From: Caprella mutica
Taxonomy: Eukaryota; Arthropoda; Malacostraca; Amphipoda; Caprellidae
NCBI GenBank assembly: GCA_947561585.1
Contig: CANNZV010000263.1
Coordinates: 316,464-380,463, forward strand
Length of the DNA stretch: 64,000 bases
Direction: 5' to 3'
Part shown: positions 10,270 to 23,144 of the stretch, in pieces
How the letters are laid out: each line of letters opens with the position of its first letter
How positions within the stretch are numbered: position 1 is the first letter of the stretch
Made by a program: the position numbers and the translations under genes
Notes under the pieces: generated by a model
What the model was told of the DNA's origin: nothing
Databases searched by the model: none
The model's input: the letters and a program-made list of their open reading frames with translations, nothing else

Positions 10270-11310
10270 TTCAAATTTATAAGCCAGTTTGCAGAAACTG
10301 GTAAAGTGTTTGTAGAGATCTCTTATTCTGTTCGTAGCAAAATTAATGTAAATATAGGAATTAATTCAAAATTGTTCGGAGAGAAAATCCCAAATATCTC
10401 CCATATTCTGCAGTCTGGTTTATAAGTAATGTTTGAGAGTAGCTGTCAGTTGAAGCTAAACTTTCGAACAAATTGACAAATTTGGGACATGTCTAATACT
10501 CAGCCCGCCGCTGCGCCAAGTAAAATTGTATCTGTAGACTGTATGTCTCATTTGTCTCTCCAGCTCTCTACAAAATTCAACAAATTCTCTCCAAAATGAT
10601 CAAATTATCATTAATTCTCTCCAAAATAAAATAACATTGAAGCATAGGAGAAAAATAGAAAAAACTCGCCATTTGCAATTAAACGGCTCAAAATAACTTT
10701 CACAAACTCGCCATTAAAATGGCGAGTTTGGACATGCTTCATTACTTGCCATGTATAAGAGTATGTCAGTTAAAGCCAATTAATTGGCTTAGATTTGAAA
10801 TGGTCAAATCTCAGATATGTCTAATTGGCTTTAAATTTTGAATTAATACCTATGTTCCCATGTTAATTTTGGCTTGAAATCTTTAAAAATGAGCCAAATT
10901 GGCTTGGCTCAGATTTTTGAAAAATTTTGGCTCAAAAATTGGCTTACAATTTTCCACCCTCTGAAACATGGATTACTTGGTCTAATAGGTTATCCTCAGA
11001 GATTCTAAACATTCTAAAATTTGACTGAGTTTTGGAAAAACAAAAAAAATGTTCCATATTCCCAAATTTCCCAGTCTAAAGAATATGGGATACTATTCTC
11101 TATAAACATTTTTTAATTATTTCCTATAGTACCTAGGTATTTACATTAATTTAGATACGAACAATTCTGAATTAACACCTAGGCCTACCTATGTTTACAT
11201 TAATTTATCAGAGAACAAAATTGAGATCTCTACGAACACTTTACCAGTTTCTGCAGACTGGCCGGGCGGTGGGCATATTCTGCAGACTGGCCGGGCATAT
11301 TCTGCAGACT
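10270..11310. mobile_element. Foldback element with long inverted arms upstream of the chromobox exons
   Basis: Left arm (about 10,288-10,425) contains gcagaaactggtaaagtg, gtagagatctc, attaatgtaaatatagg and catattctgcagtctgg. The right arm (about 11,085-11,275) carries the same words in reverse complement and reversed order (cactttaccagtttctgc at 11,239). The centre holds words such as gccaattaattggctt. No coding sequence. It lies in the 5' intron or upstream region of the minus-strand chromobox gene. Confidence 0.7.
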
Positions 11311-11459
11311 GACTGATCTTGGACTTGGACCCTTGGTGACCATTTCCTAATTAATTACCAAGTTTACATGTAATTATTGTTTATTGGACACATTTTTGGC
11401 AAATTGGGTGATTTTGGAGACAAGATTCAAAAAATGTTTGGTCGGACAGAAATTTGCCA

Positions 11460-11830
11460 TCAAAATGAAATACTATAATCTCCTTTTTCCTGTACCACAA
11501 CAGTGTAGGTAGGTATATGTACTCTTACTCTCTACCTCCCTTCTCCATCTAGGTAGGTAGGTACTCTCCTCCCAGAGGCAGCTATCAACAATATTCTTCC
11601 TTTCCTTGATGTCCATCTCTCTTAAGACCTCCCAATCCAAACCCAACTCCCCCATCATTATCATCCACGAACGAACTCATCTCCTCTGCTATATGCCTGC
11701 CGCTCACATTCCTGCAGAACCACCAAGAATCTTTATCAAATCATAGTCTGTCAGTCAGTCAGCCATCTTTTTGAATTTCGCCTTTTCCGCGGCTTTATTG
11801 CGTGTTTACAATAATATCAGTTCACCGAGA
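11460..11830 (-). promoter_or_regulatory. GC-richer block, possible promoter/5' exon of the chromobox gene
   Basis: On the minus strand this block carries aaaagatggctgac, resembling the YY1-type motif often found at TATA-less metazoan promoters, next to gccgcggaaaaggcg (11,785-11,800), then an open stretch at 11,664-11,473. Base composition is visibly less AT-rich than the flanks, and it lies upstream of the first recognised chromobox exon. Inference only. Confidence 0.3.
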
Positions 11831-13130
11831 TCATTTGGTCATTTCGTAATAGGACAGGAAGATGAAGCGCCATAAGAAGTAAAATGGAAAAATAAATATG
11901 AAGGAAATATCATTTAATACCCCATTATCTTTGTAATAATACACCTTTAATATACTTATAAATATAAAATTCAGGTAAATACATATTATAGATAAGCGAA
12001 TGATATATTTAATACTGTTGCGAGAGACTTAAAAACAGATTATAAATGGGGTCAATATGCAACGCAGTATAGTAACCACCTCAAACTTATAAATCTAAAC
12101 CATTTATTCGAAAGCTCAATATAAATTAAACTATGATATGTAATACACTCATAAGTGAAATATTATTTTTAAAATTTAACCATGGACAAAAAATAATACA
12201 TTGAAACTTCTCAATAGTGAAATAACAATATCATAGTGATCATAAATCGTATATGCTTACTAATTACATAAACTATAGAATACAGCCTAACAAAAATTTG
12301 TTAATATATACAAAATGCATATCCCTCGATGTGTGCAAAATATCAAAGCTTTATATTAACGGAATGTTGAGAAAATAAAATTTATAGGAATATGTCAAGA
12401 TTGATCAAAGCTGCTATACTTCCAAGAGTCTTGAAGACTTAGTAGACTTTTAAATTTTCGTTATTATATTATAAATAATAGTGTATACTGTAGTAGATCT
12501 CTCATAATTTCTATAATATGTGTAATTGACAATATCATAACTTATAGTGTAAATAGCACCTATAAATGAATATATTTAAATATATATAAGGTTTATTTCG
12601 TTCAATGGTTATTATGCCCCGCAAGTTGTAGTTACACCCCTCAGCTTATTATTATATTTGTTTAAATATTGATTTTTTATTAAATAAAGCAATTTATGCA
12701 GGTTAACTGTATATGAATCTTTTTGTAAGGTCAATATCTATAATTTGTGTGAAAAATATGTGCAATATATTCTTATTTTATTAATTTAATAAGCTGCGGG
12801 GTATAGTGATAAAAGAAATGCCCACTATATTTAATAATATTTATTTATTATTATTCATTATTATTCTTTTTTTTGAAGAACAGTCTGTGGCAGATTTAAT
12901 GGCAGAGTCTAACTGTGCTATAAAAAATGATTAGAAAAATTACCTAAAAGTTGAGACACAAAATCTTAACTTGATGACTTAATTGAAAAAAACTACATTT
13001 AGTATAAAATAATATTTCTAGTTTCTAAATGTTTTTACCCTCCATTTTTTATATTAGTAATCATTAAATTCTCAATGAACATAGAGCTATTGAAATGTTG
13101 AGTCAACGATTGACTGGTCAAGTAATAAAC
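11831..13130. other. AT-rich spacer with one weak TIR pair
   Basis: No gene seen. tatgccccgcaagttg at 12,613 and, in reverse complement, ataccccgcagctt at about 12,790 could be ends of a 200-bp element. Confidence 0.35.
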
Positions 13131-13159
13131 GGAGTTGGTCCAGAGTGTAGACTCTAGTA

Positions 13160-13467
13160 AGAAACTACTGAAGTGAGTTTCTTACTACTGAAGTGAGTTT
13201 CTTACTACTGAAGTGAGTTTCTTACTACTGAAGTGAGTTTCTTACTACTAAAGTGAGTTTCTTACTACTGAAGTGAGTTTCTTACTACTGAAGTGAGTTT
13301 CTTACTACTGAAGTGAGTTTCTTACTACTGAAGTGAGTTTCTTACTACTGAAGTGAGTTTCTTACTACTGAAGTGAGTTTCTTACTACTGAAGTGAGTTT
13401 CTTACTACTGAAGTGAGTTTCTTACTACTGAAGTGAGTTTCTTACTACTGAAGTGAGTTTCTTACTA
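13160..13467. repeat. 20-bp minisatellite, about 15 copies
   Basis: The unit ctgaagtgagtttcttacta is repeated in register with almost no divergence (one copy reads ctaaag). It is bracketed by tggtccagagtgtagactct and, in inverse sense, gtaactctggtcta, suggesting it sits inside a small TIR element. Confidence 0.95.
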
Positions 13468-13834
13468 GACCAAGGCAACTTGGAATGTAACTCTGGTCTA
13501 CTACGAGGCTTTGCTATAATAATAAAAATTACAATTATATTTACAAAAACACAGATAAAATAATGTAAGAATAGAAGTTGGTTCACAACAATACAGCTCG
13601 AATTACCATAGCCTTATTGGTTAAGAAAAACTGAAACATTAGTACAAGACACTATCCTACACACTCTCAGATTAACAATGAACAGACCTAGATATTTCCT
13701 TAAATGAAGTTAACGTTTTCTAGCTATCAAGCTGCAGGAACAGTATCTATCACCTATTCACATGAAATAATTTATAAAAATATATTTTGGACTATCATTT
13801 GGCCATTTGAATGGAACAGTATTATCCTGGTAAA

Positions 13835-13930
13835 TACAATTACATATAAATACAATTACAAATAAATACAGCAATTACAAATAAATACAACAAATACAAA
13901 TAAATACAATAATTGCAAATAAATACAGCA
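13835..13930. repeat. Short repeat of acaattacaaataaat
   Basis: About six imperfect 15-17 bp units (tacaattacaaataaa, tacaacaaatacaaata). Confidence 0.7.
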
Positions 13931-14003
13931 CTTCTTCCCTGGCGAGTACGGGTGCCGCTCTGAGTGCCGAAATAGCACTGAGTGCTGCATTTGCCCACCT
14001 CTG
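13931..14003 (-). mobile_element. hAT-type element end (CAGAGGTGGGCAA)
   Basis: Read on the minus strand from 14,003, the sequence begins cagaggtgggcaaatgc, the widely shared terminal motif of hAT-like transposons, followed by agtgct / cactcagagcggcac words. The opposite end was not found, so this is one terminus or a fragment. Confidence 0.5.
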
Positions 14004-14214
14004 ATCTAGTACCTAGGTAAAAATATATATTTTACATCAGCTAGGTAATCCTTTTTTTAATCCATGATTGTTTATAAAATTGCTAAATTATTATATATTA
14101 ACTATCAACAATCACATAAATATATTTCTCTACTGCAGAATCGAAAACACGGACATTTCCATTTGCTGATCAAAGTACTCTCGTCTGGACGCGAACACTT
14201 CACCTATATAACTT

Positions 14215-14465
14215 TAATTTAAAATAATTCAAGTTTGATTTATAATAAGTCAAGTTATATTTAAAATAGTTCAACTTTATTTTAAAATAGTTACATTTTA
14301 CTTTAAAACAATTCAAGTTTTATTTTAAATAAATCAGTTATATTTAAAATAGTTCAACTTTGATTTAAAATACTTCAACTTTGATTTAAAATACTTCAAC
14401 TTTAATTTAAAATACTTCAACTTTAATTTAAAATACTTCAACTTTAATTTAAAATAGTTTGAGTT
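14215..14465. repeat. About 22-bp degenerate repeat (aactttaatttaaaatacttc)
   Basis: About eleven units. The right-hand units are nearly identical and the left-hand units drift (aagtttgatttataataag, aactttattttaaaatag). Confidence 0.85.
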
Positions 14466-14559
14466 TGATAAAAAAAATGGAAGCTTAATAATTTAGAAAT
14501 AAAAATCTATTGGCCTTCGATATCACACATAGGAAGCTCTGCACTAATATCATTATATT

Positions 14560-16442
14560 AGTAATGGGAGGGAATGAGATCATGAGAGAAGTGAAATGAG
14601 AGAAGTGAGAATTTAGTGAGAGGAGAGAATTGAGATGAGAGAAATGAGAACTTAGTGGGATGAGTCACAAGGAAACGGGATCACACAAAAGGCGCCTTTC
14701 GCCCATCCGAGGGTGATCCCAGAGAAGTGAGTGAAATGAGACAAGTAAGTGAAATGAGAGAAGTGAGTGAAATGAGAGAAGTGAGTGAAATGAGAGAAAT
14801 GAGTGAAATGAGACAAGTAATTGAAATGAGAGAAGTAAGTGAAATGAGAGAAATGAGTGAGGTGAGTGAAATGAGAGAAGTTAGTGAAGTGAGTGAAGTG
14901 AGTGAAATGAGAGAAGTGAGTGAAATGAGAGAAATGAGTGAGGTGAGTGAAATGAGAGAAGTTAGTGAAGTGAGTGAAATGAGAGAAGTGAATGAAATGA
15001 GAGAAATGAGAGAAGTGAGTGAAATGAGTGAAGTGAATGAAATGAGAGAAATGAGAGAAGTGAATGAAGTGAGTGAAATGAGAGAAGTGAGTGAAATGAG
15101 AGAAGTGAGTGAAATGAGAGAAATGAGAGAAGTGAGAGAAGTGAGTGAAATGAGAGAAATGAGAGAAGTGAATGAAGTGAGTGAAATGAGAGAAGTGAGT
15201 GAAATGAGAGAAATGAGAGAAATGAGAGAAGTGAGTGAAATGAGAGAAATGAGAGAAGTGAGTGAGATGAGAGAAGTGAGAGAAATGAGAGAAATGAGTG
15301 AAATGAGAGAAATGAGTTAAGAGAGTGAAATGATAGAAGTGAGTGAAATGAGAGAAGTGAATGAAGTGAGTGAAATGAGAGAAGTGAGTGAAATGAGAGA
15401 AGTGAGAAAAGTGAGAGAAATGAGTGAAATGAGAGAAGTGAGTGAAATGAGTGAAATGAGAGAAATGAGAGAAATGAGAGAAATGAGAGAAGTTAGTGAA
15501 GTGAGTGAAGTGAGAGAAGTGATAGAAGTGAGTGAAATGAGAGAAGTGAGAAAAGTGAGTGAAATGAGAGAAGTGAGAGCAATGAGAGAAGTGAGTGAAA
15601 GGAGAGAAGTGAGTGAAATGAGAGAAGTGAGTGAAATGAGAGAAATGAGAGAAGTGAGTGAAACGAGAGAGGTGAGTGAAGTGAATGAAATGAGAGAAAT
15701 GAGTGAAGTGAGTGAAATGAGAGATATGAGAGAAGTGAGTGAAATGAGAGAAGTGAGTGAAATGAGAGAAATGAGTGAAATGAGAGAAGTGAGTGAAATG
15801 AGAGAAGTGAGTGAAATGAGAGAAGTGAGTGAAATGAGAGAAGTGAGTGAAATGATAAAAGTGAGAGAAGTGAGAGAAGTGAGTGAAATGAGTGGAATGA
15901 GAGAAGTTAGTGAAATGAGTGAAATGAGTGAAATGAGAGAAGTGAGAGAAGTGAGAGAAATGAGAGAAGTGAGTGAAATGAGAGAAGTTACTGAAGTTAG
16001 TGAAATGAGAGAAGTTACTGAAGTTAATGAAATGAGAGAAGTGAGTGAAATGAGAGAAATGAGAGAAGTTAGTGAAGTGAGTGAAATGAGATAAATGAGA
16101 GAAGTGAGTGAAATGAGAGAAATGAGAGAAGTTAGTGAAGTGAGAGAAGTGAGTGAAAATGAGAGAAGTGATAGAAGTGAGTGAAATGAGAGAAATGAGA
16201 GAAGTGAGTGAAATGAGAGAAATGAGTGAAATGAGAGAAATGAGAGAAATGAGTGAAATAAGAGAAATGAGAAAGTGAGTGAAATGAGAGAAGTGAGTGG
16301 AATGAGAGAAGTGAGTGAAATGAGAGAAGTTACTGAAGTTAGTGAAATGAGGGAAGTTACTGAAGTTAGTGAAATGAGAGAAGTGAGTGAAATGAGAGAA
16401 GTTACTGAAGTTAGTGAAATGAGAGAAGTGAGTGAAATGAAA
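14560..16442 (+). repeat. 1.9-kb purine-rich degenerate microsatellite (gagtgaaatgagagaagt)
   Basis: Built from 6-bp steps gtgagt/gaaatg/agagaa in irregular order; almost no C on the plus strand. Because the step is 6 bp the plus strand stays open for hundreds of codons, translating to endless SEMREV; that frame has no gene-like features and breaks at single indels (near 15,317 and 16,092). It starts with sparser units at 14,560-14,650. Strong strand asymmetry makes triplex or other non-B structure plausible. Confidence 0.95.
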
Positions 16443-16790
16443 GTGTAAAATATTCCATTTCGTACATATTAGATAGCTGTATATATGTTCAATTATTTGT
16501 GTGCCATTCAGTTCTCATATAATAATTTTTCATATATTATTACTATTTCATATTTTGTTTATATTTCTATTTCTTAATTAACCGCCAGATGGCGTTAGCT
16601 TTAATTTGGTGTATAAATTAGTTACTCCTAGGAGCTATAGGCAGTATCTACTCGTGCTTCGCTCTGTGCACAACCTTAAAGTGATAACTCTCTAATCTTG
16701 TGAATTTATTAGATTCACAAACCTTATATTGGCTATAAATAAACACTTAAACTAATTTCCTTCTATCCTGTTTCTTGTTCGAACAATTTC
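16443..16790 (+). mobile_element. Possible solo LTR
   Basis: A TG-initial segment (tgtaaaatattcc) with a promoter-like ggtgtataaatta at about 16,609, CG-containing sequence downstream, AATAAA at about 16,738 and an end ttgttcgaaca near 16,788, followed by a tggagtaccagag word that could be a primer-binding site. The order fits an LTR (U3-R-U5), but no second LTR or polyprotein is present. Weakly supported. Confidence 0.3.
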
Positions 16791-17673
16791 CTTGGAGTAC
16801 CAGAGTACGCTAATATCTTCATCAAGCTTCAGCTCAAATTTCAACTCTAACTAACTTTTTGTCTTACCATTCATGGTAAGACTCCTGAACTGCAAAAAAA
16901 CGTAAGTATTTTGAATTCAAGGTTTATCCCTGTTATATATTGAATATTTGATATATTCTTTGTTAAATTTTTATTAACATTAACTACCTTATTTCTTTAG
17001 AAGCCTATTTCTGAAATCAGCGTTCACAATTTTTGTGCAGTATAAATTTTAAGAGCAGGTAAAGAATTAATTCATTGGCATTGCAATAGATTTAATGTGG
17101 TAACTATCTTTTCATTTCTAATTTAAACTATTGTCCATTACAGATTTCCCAAATAAACTGGATTCATCTAAAATCTTATTTTTTATTTATCCTTTGACAA
17201 ATAGTTTAATTAGTTACGGTTCAAATAAACCTTATAGTTGGTTATGTTCCCAGTAGTAAATCAGTAAGGTTTTCTTCATATCATTTGTCTTTTTAATTAT
17301 GATATACAACAAGCGTCCACCAGGAGTCAGAAAAGGCACTTCAGAGTGTAGGTTGTGAGGAATAAAACTTCTTGTGATTGAGTTTCATTGAATAAAGTAT
17401 AAAGGCTACCCAATCATCGACAATGAAGAAATGTATTTTTGCTATTCATTGTAATGAATGTGAAAAATATCCCATTCTGTAATAAATCTGAGACTCTGCA
17501 GGTCTTTCACGTTATCATTATAAGCTTAGTCACAAAAGTGAGACACTTAAGTGAATCAAGTGTAATTTTGACATACTTATGTGAGTGTCTGAAAAGTTTG
17601 AAAGTTTTTCAGTGCATACATTTTCTAACTATCATTTGTTAAGTAAACGGTAATATAAATAGCCTTATTCTAA
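16791..17673. other. AT-rich spacer leading into the 31-bp array
   Basis: No gene recognised. Near 17,530-17,590 the words gtgagacacttaagtg and aagtgaatcaag look like diverged precursors of the 31-bp unit that follows. Confidence 0.4.
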
Positions 17674-18411
17674 GTACATCACACTGCAATGCTGAGACAC
17701 TAAAGTGCATCACACTGCAATGCTGACACACTAAAGTGCATCACACTGCAATGCTGAGACACTAAAGTACATCACACTGCAATGCTGAGACACTAAAGTG
17801 CATCACACTGCAATGCTGAGACACTAAAGTACATCACACTGCAATGCTGAGACACTAAAGTGCATCACACTGCAATGCTGAGACACTAAAGTGCATCACA
17901 CTGTAATGCTGAGACACTAAAGTGCATCACACTGCAATGCTGAGACACTAAAGTGCATCACACTGCAATGCTGAGACACTAAAGTTCATCACACTGCAAT
18001 GCTGAGACACTAAAGTGCATCACACTGCAATGCTGAGAAACTAAAGTGCATCACACTGCAATGCTGAGACACTAAAGTGCATCACACTGCAATGCTGAGA
18101 CACTAAAGTGCATCACACTGCAATGCTGAGAAACTAAAGTGCATCACACTGCAATGCTGAGACACTAAAGTGCATCACACTGCAATGCTGAGACACTAAA
18201 GTGCATCACACTGCAATGCTGACACACTAAAGTGCATCACACTGCAATGCTGAGACACTAAAGTGCATCACACTGCAATGCTGAGACACTAAAGTGCATC
18301 ACACTGCAATGCTGAGACACTAAAGTGCATCACACTGCAATGCTGAGACACTAAAGTTCATCACACTGCAATGCTGAGACACTAAAGTGCATCACACTGA
18401 CACACTAAAGA
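17674..18411. repeat. 31-bp minisatellite, about 23 copies
   Basis: The unit begins catcacactgcaatgctga and ends gacactaaagtg. Variants are single-base (gtacatc, gttcatc, gagaaac, gacacac). Not a multiple of three, so no long frame. Confidence 0.95.
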
Positions 18412-19148
18412 AAATCAAAATTACAGTTGATGCTTCTAAGTGTCATGTTTTTATGACAAAATTTAGAAGCTTTAGAAGCTGCCCAAAATTATTAGACAAT
18501 TATTATCATTATTTGAATATAGATCAATCAAATATTACGAACATGAAGATGTCTCTTAAAAATTAGAATTTCCTTTCATGTCTGTACTTTTTAATCCAAA
18601 TATTATTACAATTATTTAATTTTTCTAGTTTCTTTTACTGATAGAAATTTTGACCAAATTATATATATCAAAAATGATTAAAAGTGTCATCTGTAACCCT
18701 TGACCAGAATCACATGTCACAGTTTCAAAGGTCAAAATAAGTTAAGAAATACCTAAATTCTAAATTGCCGAGAAGTATTTACTTTTGGGACACAATCTGC
18801 AGTCACTCCGTAAAACAACATGTCTTCTAATACCGTTTACGCTCGTATCGTTTCAATAGTTACCCTTATAATAATATTTTTACATTTAATTCAAATTTAA
18901 AAATTCAATTATTTTATATTTGTGTTTATGTGAATAAAGCAGTTACCCTCAAATGCCTTTATCAATTAATTAATTAATCGCCACTCAACCTCGTCACATC
19001 AGCGTCATCTTGTTTTCAAGAGAAGAATAATTTACCATTTTATAAAATTCCAAACAAGTTTTAGAATATTAATGTCATGTAATCATTTAAATCTTCATGT
19101 TTTTATATTCACTCTTTCAATCGCTTCTAATAGAATAACTAACACGAT
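18412..19148. other. Unassigned AT-rich spacer
   Basis: No supported feature. Contains aattaattaattaatcg at about 18,965. Confidence 0.4.
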
Positions 19149-20225
19149 ATGTCTCCGATTGGTCTAAAAACTTTTTCGTCTTCGTACCGAGTATTGACTG
19201 TGTCTCCGATTGGTCTAAAAACTTTTTCGTCTTCGTACCGAGTATTGACTGTGTCTCCGATTGGTCTAAAGATTTTTATGTCTTCGTACCGAGTATTGAC
19301 TGTGTCTCCGATTGGTCTAAAGACTTTTTCGTCTTCGTACCGAGTATTGACTGTGTCTCCGATTGGTCTAAAAACTTTTTCGTCTTCGTACCGAGCAGTG
19401 ACTGTGTCTCCGATTGGTCTAAAGATTTTTATGTCTTCGTACCGAGTATTGACTGTGTCTCCGATTGGTCTAAACACTTTTTCGTCTTCGTACCGAGCAG
19501 TGACTGTGTCTCCGATTGGTATGAAGATTTTACGTCTTCGTACCGAGTATTGACTGTGTCTCCGATTGGTCTAAAGATTTTTATGTCTTCGTACCGAGCA
19601 GTGACTGTGTCTCCGATTGGTCTAAAGATTTTTACGTCTTCGTACGGAGCAGTGACTGTGTCTCCGATTGGTCTAAAGATTTTTACGTCTTCGTACCGAG
19701 CAGTGACTGTGTCTCCGATTGGTCTAAAGATTTTTATGTCTTCGTACCGAGCAGTGACTGTGTCTCCGATTGGTCTAAAGATTTTTACGTCATTGTACCG
19801 AGCAGTGACTGTGTCTCCGATTGGTCTAAAGACTTTTACGTCACTGTACCGAGCATTGACTGGGTCTCCGATTGGTCTAAAGATTTTTATGTCTTCGTAC
19901 CGAGTATTGACTGTGTCTCCGATTGGTCTAAAGATTTTTATGTCTTCGTACCGAGCAGTGACTGTGTCTCCGATTGGTCTAAAGACTTTTACGTCACTGT
20001 ACCGAGCATTGACTGGGTCTCCGATTGGTCTAAATATTTTTATGTCTTCGTACCGAGTATTGACTGTGTCTCCGATTGGTCTGAAGATTTTACGTCTTCG
20101 TACCGAGTATTGACTGTGTCTCCGATTGGTCTAAAGTCTTTTTCGTCTTCGTACCGAGCAGTAACTGTGTCTCCGATTGGTCTAAAGACTTTTACGTCAT
20201 TGCACCTAGCAGTGACTTTGTCTCT
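19149..20225. repeat. 51-bp minisatellite, about 21 copies
   Basis: The unit contains tgtctccgattggtctaaa, then a variable tttttcg/tttttatg/ttttacg core, then tcttcgtaccgag and either tattgac or cagtgac. The two alternating endings and three core variants are mixed along the array. A larger copy is visible: the block at 19,800-19,920 recurs near 19,960-20,070. Open frames on both strands are a by-product of the 51-bp period. Confidence 0.95.
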
Positions 20226-20972
20226 ATGTGGTCCGTCTTCTTCGCGCCAAAAAGTTCATCCCGTTAATACGTACGTCCTTAGAATGACTCACTTCCTTCT
20301 ATTATAGCTGGTAAAGTGATAAATATCTCAAATCTAATGGTAATGAGCTTAAGTTTTTTGTAAGTCATTGGCCATTTCTTGTTACATTTCTATAAACGTT
20401 GGGCATAAAACGGTCATTTATCAGCATTCAACGCAATAATGTCTAACTCCATAAATTACTAATGATTACTTCATTCTGTTGTAAGAATAATCCGAATTCC
20501 ACCTCTCCAATGACTGACAATTGAAATTTTCAAATATAATCTTCAACATCGCTCACCAATCACAGCGCAATGTTGCAACTTGGTCATTATTGCTAGAATG
20601 AGGACCGAGTGGAGGTGTTAGTTTAGGCATTTTGCCAACCTGAACAGCTGTGCGGAAGCAAATATTTTTCTTAATTGATTTAGTTACCTTGAATACTTGA
20701 ATTAGTGAAATAAATAAGTTTACCTGTGTGATTATTCAACGTTACATATCTAAAAATAATGCAAACAACGCCATCTATCGAACGATAGCCCAAGCATTTG
20801 TTAATGAAAAAAACAATATTCTCTAACGATACAGCGCTATCTTTTCAATATCTAATCAACGCTTATCTAGCATATTACGTCGAATTATTCTATATCAATA
20901 TTAGACGCAATTTATTTAAACTGGAGAGATAAAGATAACATGAGTTACTATCACTTCCAGTCACAGTTAGTT
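20226..20972. other. Unassigned spacer
   Basis: No supported exon. Slightly less AT-rich around 20,540-20,640 (caatcacagcgcaatgttg). Confidence 0.4.
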
Positions 20973-23144
20973 GTAACAGTTAGACAGGTAGAGTGTGTTG
21001 TAACACTTCTCCTCAGTGTATTTTCAGTGGTAACAGTTAGACAGGTAGAGTGTGTTGTAACACTTCTCCTCAGTGTATTTTTAGTGGTAACAGTTAGACA
21101 GGTAGAGTGTGTTGTAACACTTCTCCTCAGTGTATTTACAGTGGTAACAGTTAGACAGGTAGAGTGTGTTGTAACACTTCTCCTCAGTGTATTTTCAGTG
21201 GTAACAGTTAGACAGGTAGAGGGTGTTGTAACACTTCTCCTCAGTGTATTTTCAGTGGTAACAGTTAGACAGGTAGAGTGTGTTGTAACACTTCTCCTCA
21301 GTGTATTTACAGTGGTAACAGTTAGACAGGTAGAGTGTGTTGTAACACTTCTCCTCAGTGTATTTACAGTGGTAACAGTTAGACAGGTAGAGTGTGTTGT
21401 AACGCTTCTCCTCAGTGTATTTTCAGTGGTAACAGTTAGACAGGTAGAGTGTGTTGTAACACTTCTCCTCAGTGTATTTACAGTGGTAACAGTTAGACAG
21501 GTAGAGGGTGTTGTAATACTTCTCCTCAGTGTATTTTCAGTGGTAACAGTTAGACAGGTAGAGTGTGTTGTAACACTTCTCCTCAGTGTATTTTCAGTGG
21601 TAACAGTTAGACAGGTAGAGTGTGTTGTAACACTTCTCCTCAGTGTATTTTCAGTGGTAACAGTTAGACAGGTAGAGTGTGTTGTAACACTTCTCCTCAG
21701 TGTATTTACAGTGGTAACAGTTAGACAGGTAGAGTGTGTTGTAACACTTCTCCTCAGTGTATTTTCAGTGGTAACAGTTAGACAGGTAGAGTGTGTTGTA
21801 ACACTTCTCCTCAGTGTATTTACAGTGGTAACAGTTAGACAGGTAGAGTGTGTTGTAACACTTCTCCTCAGTGTATTTTCAGTGGTAACAGTTAGACAGG
21901 TAGAGTGTGTTGTAACGCTTCTCCTCAGTGTATTTTCAGTGGTAACAGTTAGACAGGTAGAGTGTGTTGTAACACTTCTCCTCAGTGTATTTACAGTGGT
22001 AACAGTTAGACAGGTAGAGTGTGTTGTAACACTTCTCCTCAGTGTATTTTCAGTGGTAACAGTTAGACAGGTAAAGTGTGTTGTAACGCTTCTCCTCAGT
22101 GTATTTACAGTGATAACAGTTAGACAGGTAGAGTGTGTTGTAACACTTCTCCTCAGTGTATTTACAGTGGTAACAGTTAGACAGGTAGAGTGTGTTGTAA
22201 CACTTCTCCTCAGTGTATTTTCAGTGGTAACAGTTAGACAGGTAGAGTGTGTTGTAACACTTCTCCTCAGTGTATTTTCAGTGGTAACAGTTAGAAAGGT
22301 AGAGTGTGTTGTAACACTTCTCCTCAGTGTATTTACAGTGGTAACAGTTAGACAGGTAGAGTGTGTTGTAACACTTCTCCTCAGTGTATTTACAGTGGTA
22401 ACAGTTAGACAGGTAGAGTGTGTTGTAACACTTCTCCTCAGTGTATTTACAGTGGTAACAGTTAGACAGGTAGAGTGTGTTGTAACACTTCTCCTCAGTG
22501 TATTTACAGTGGTAACAGTTAGACAGGTAGAGTGTGTTGTAACACTTCTCCTCAGTGTATTTTCAGTGGTAACAGTTAGACAGGTAGAGTGTGTTGTAAC
22601 ACTTCTCCTCAGTGTATTTACAGTGGTAACAGTTAGACAGGTAGAGTGTGTTGTAACACTTCTCCTCAGTGTATTTTCAGTGGTAACAGTTAGACAGGTA
22701 GAGTGTGTTGTAACACTTCTCCTCAGTGTATTTTCAGTGGTAACAGTTAGACAGGTAGAGTGTGTTGTAATACTTCTCCTCAGTGTATTTACAGTGGTAA
22801 CAGTTAGACAGGTAGAGTGTGTTGTAACACTTCTCCTCAGTGTATTTTCAGTGGTAACAGTTAGACAGGTAGAGTGTGTTGTAACACTTCTCCTCAGTGT
22901 ATTTTCAGTGGTAACAGTTAGACAGGTAGAGTGTGTTGTAATACTTCTCCTCAGTGTATTTACAGTGGTAACAGTTAGACAGGTAGAGTGTGTTGTAACA
23001 CTTCTCCTCAGTGTATTTTCAGTGGTAACAGTTAGACAGGTAGAGGGTGTTATAACACTTCTCCTCAGTGTATTTTCAGTGGTAACAGTTAGACAGGTAG
23101 AGTGTGTTGTAACACTTCTCCTCAGTGTATTTTCAGTGATAACA
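20973..23144. repeat. 57-bp minisatellite, about 38 copies
   Basis: The unit starts gtaacagttagacaggtaga and ends cctcagtgtatttwcagtg, with a two-state position (ttttcag versus tttacag) varying along the array and rare changes (agggtg, aatact, aacgct). Since 57 = 3x19, the plus strand is open for over 700 codons of a hydrophobic 19-residue repeat; this has no signal of selection and the frame begins and ends at the array edges. Confidence 0.97.

Noticed and set aside
14727..16094. SEMREV repeat proteins
   Set aside because: Translation of a 6-bp-step microsatellite with frame-breaking indels.
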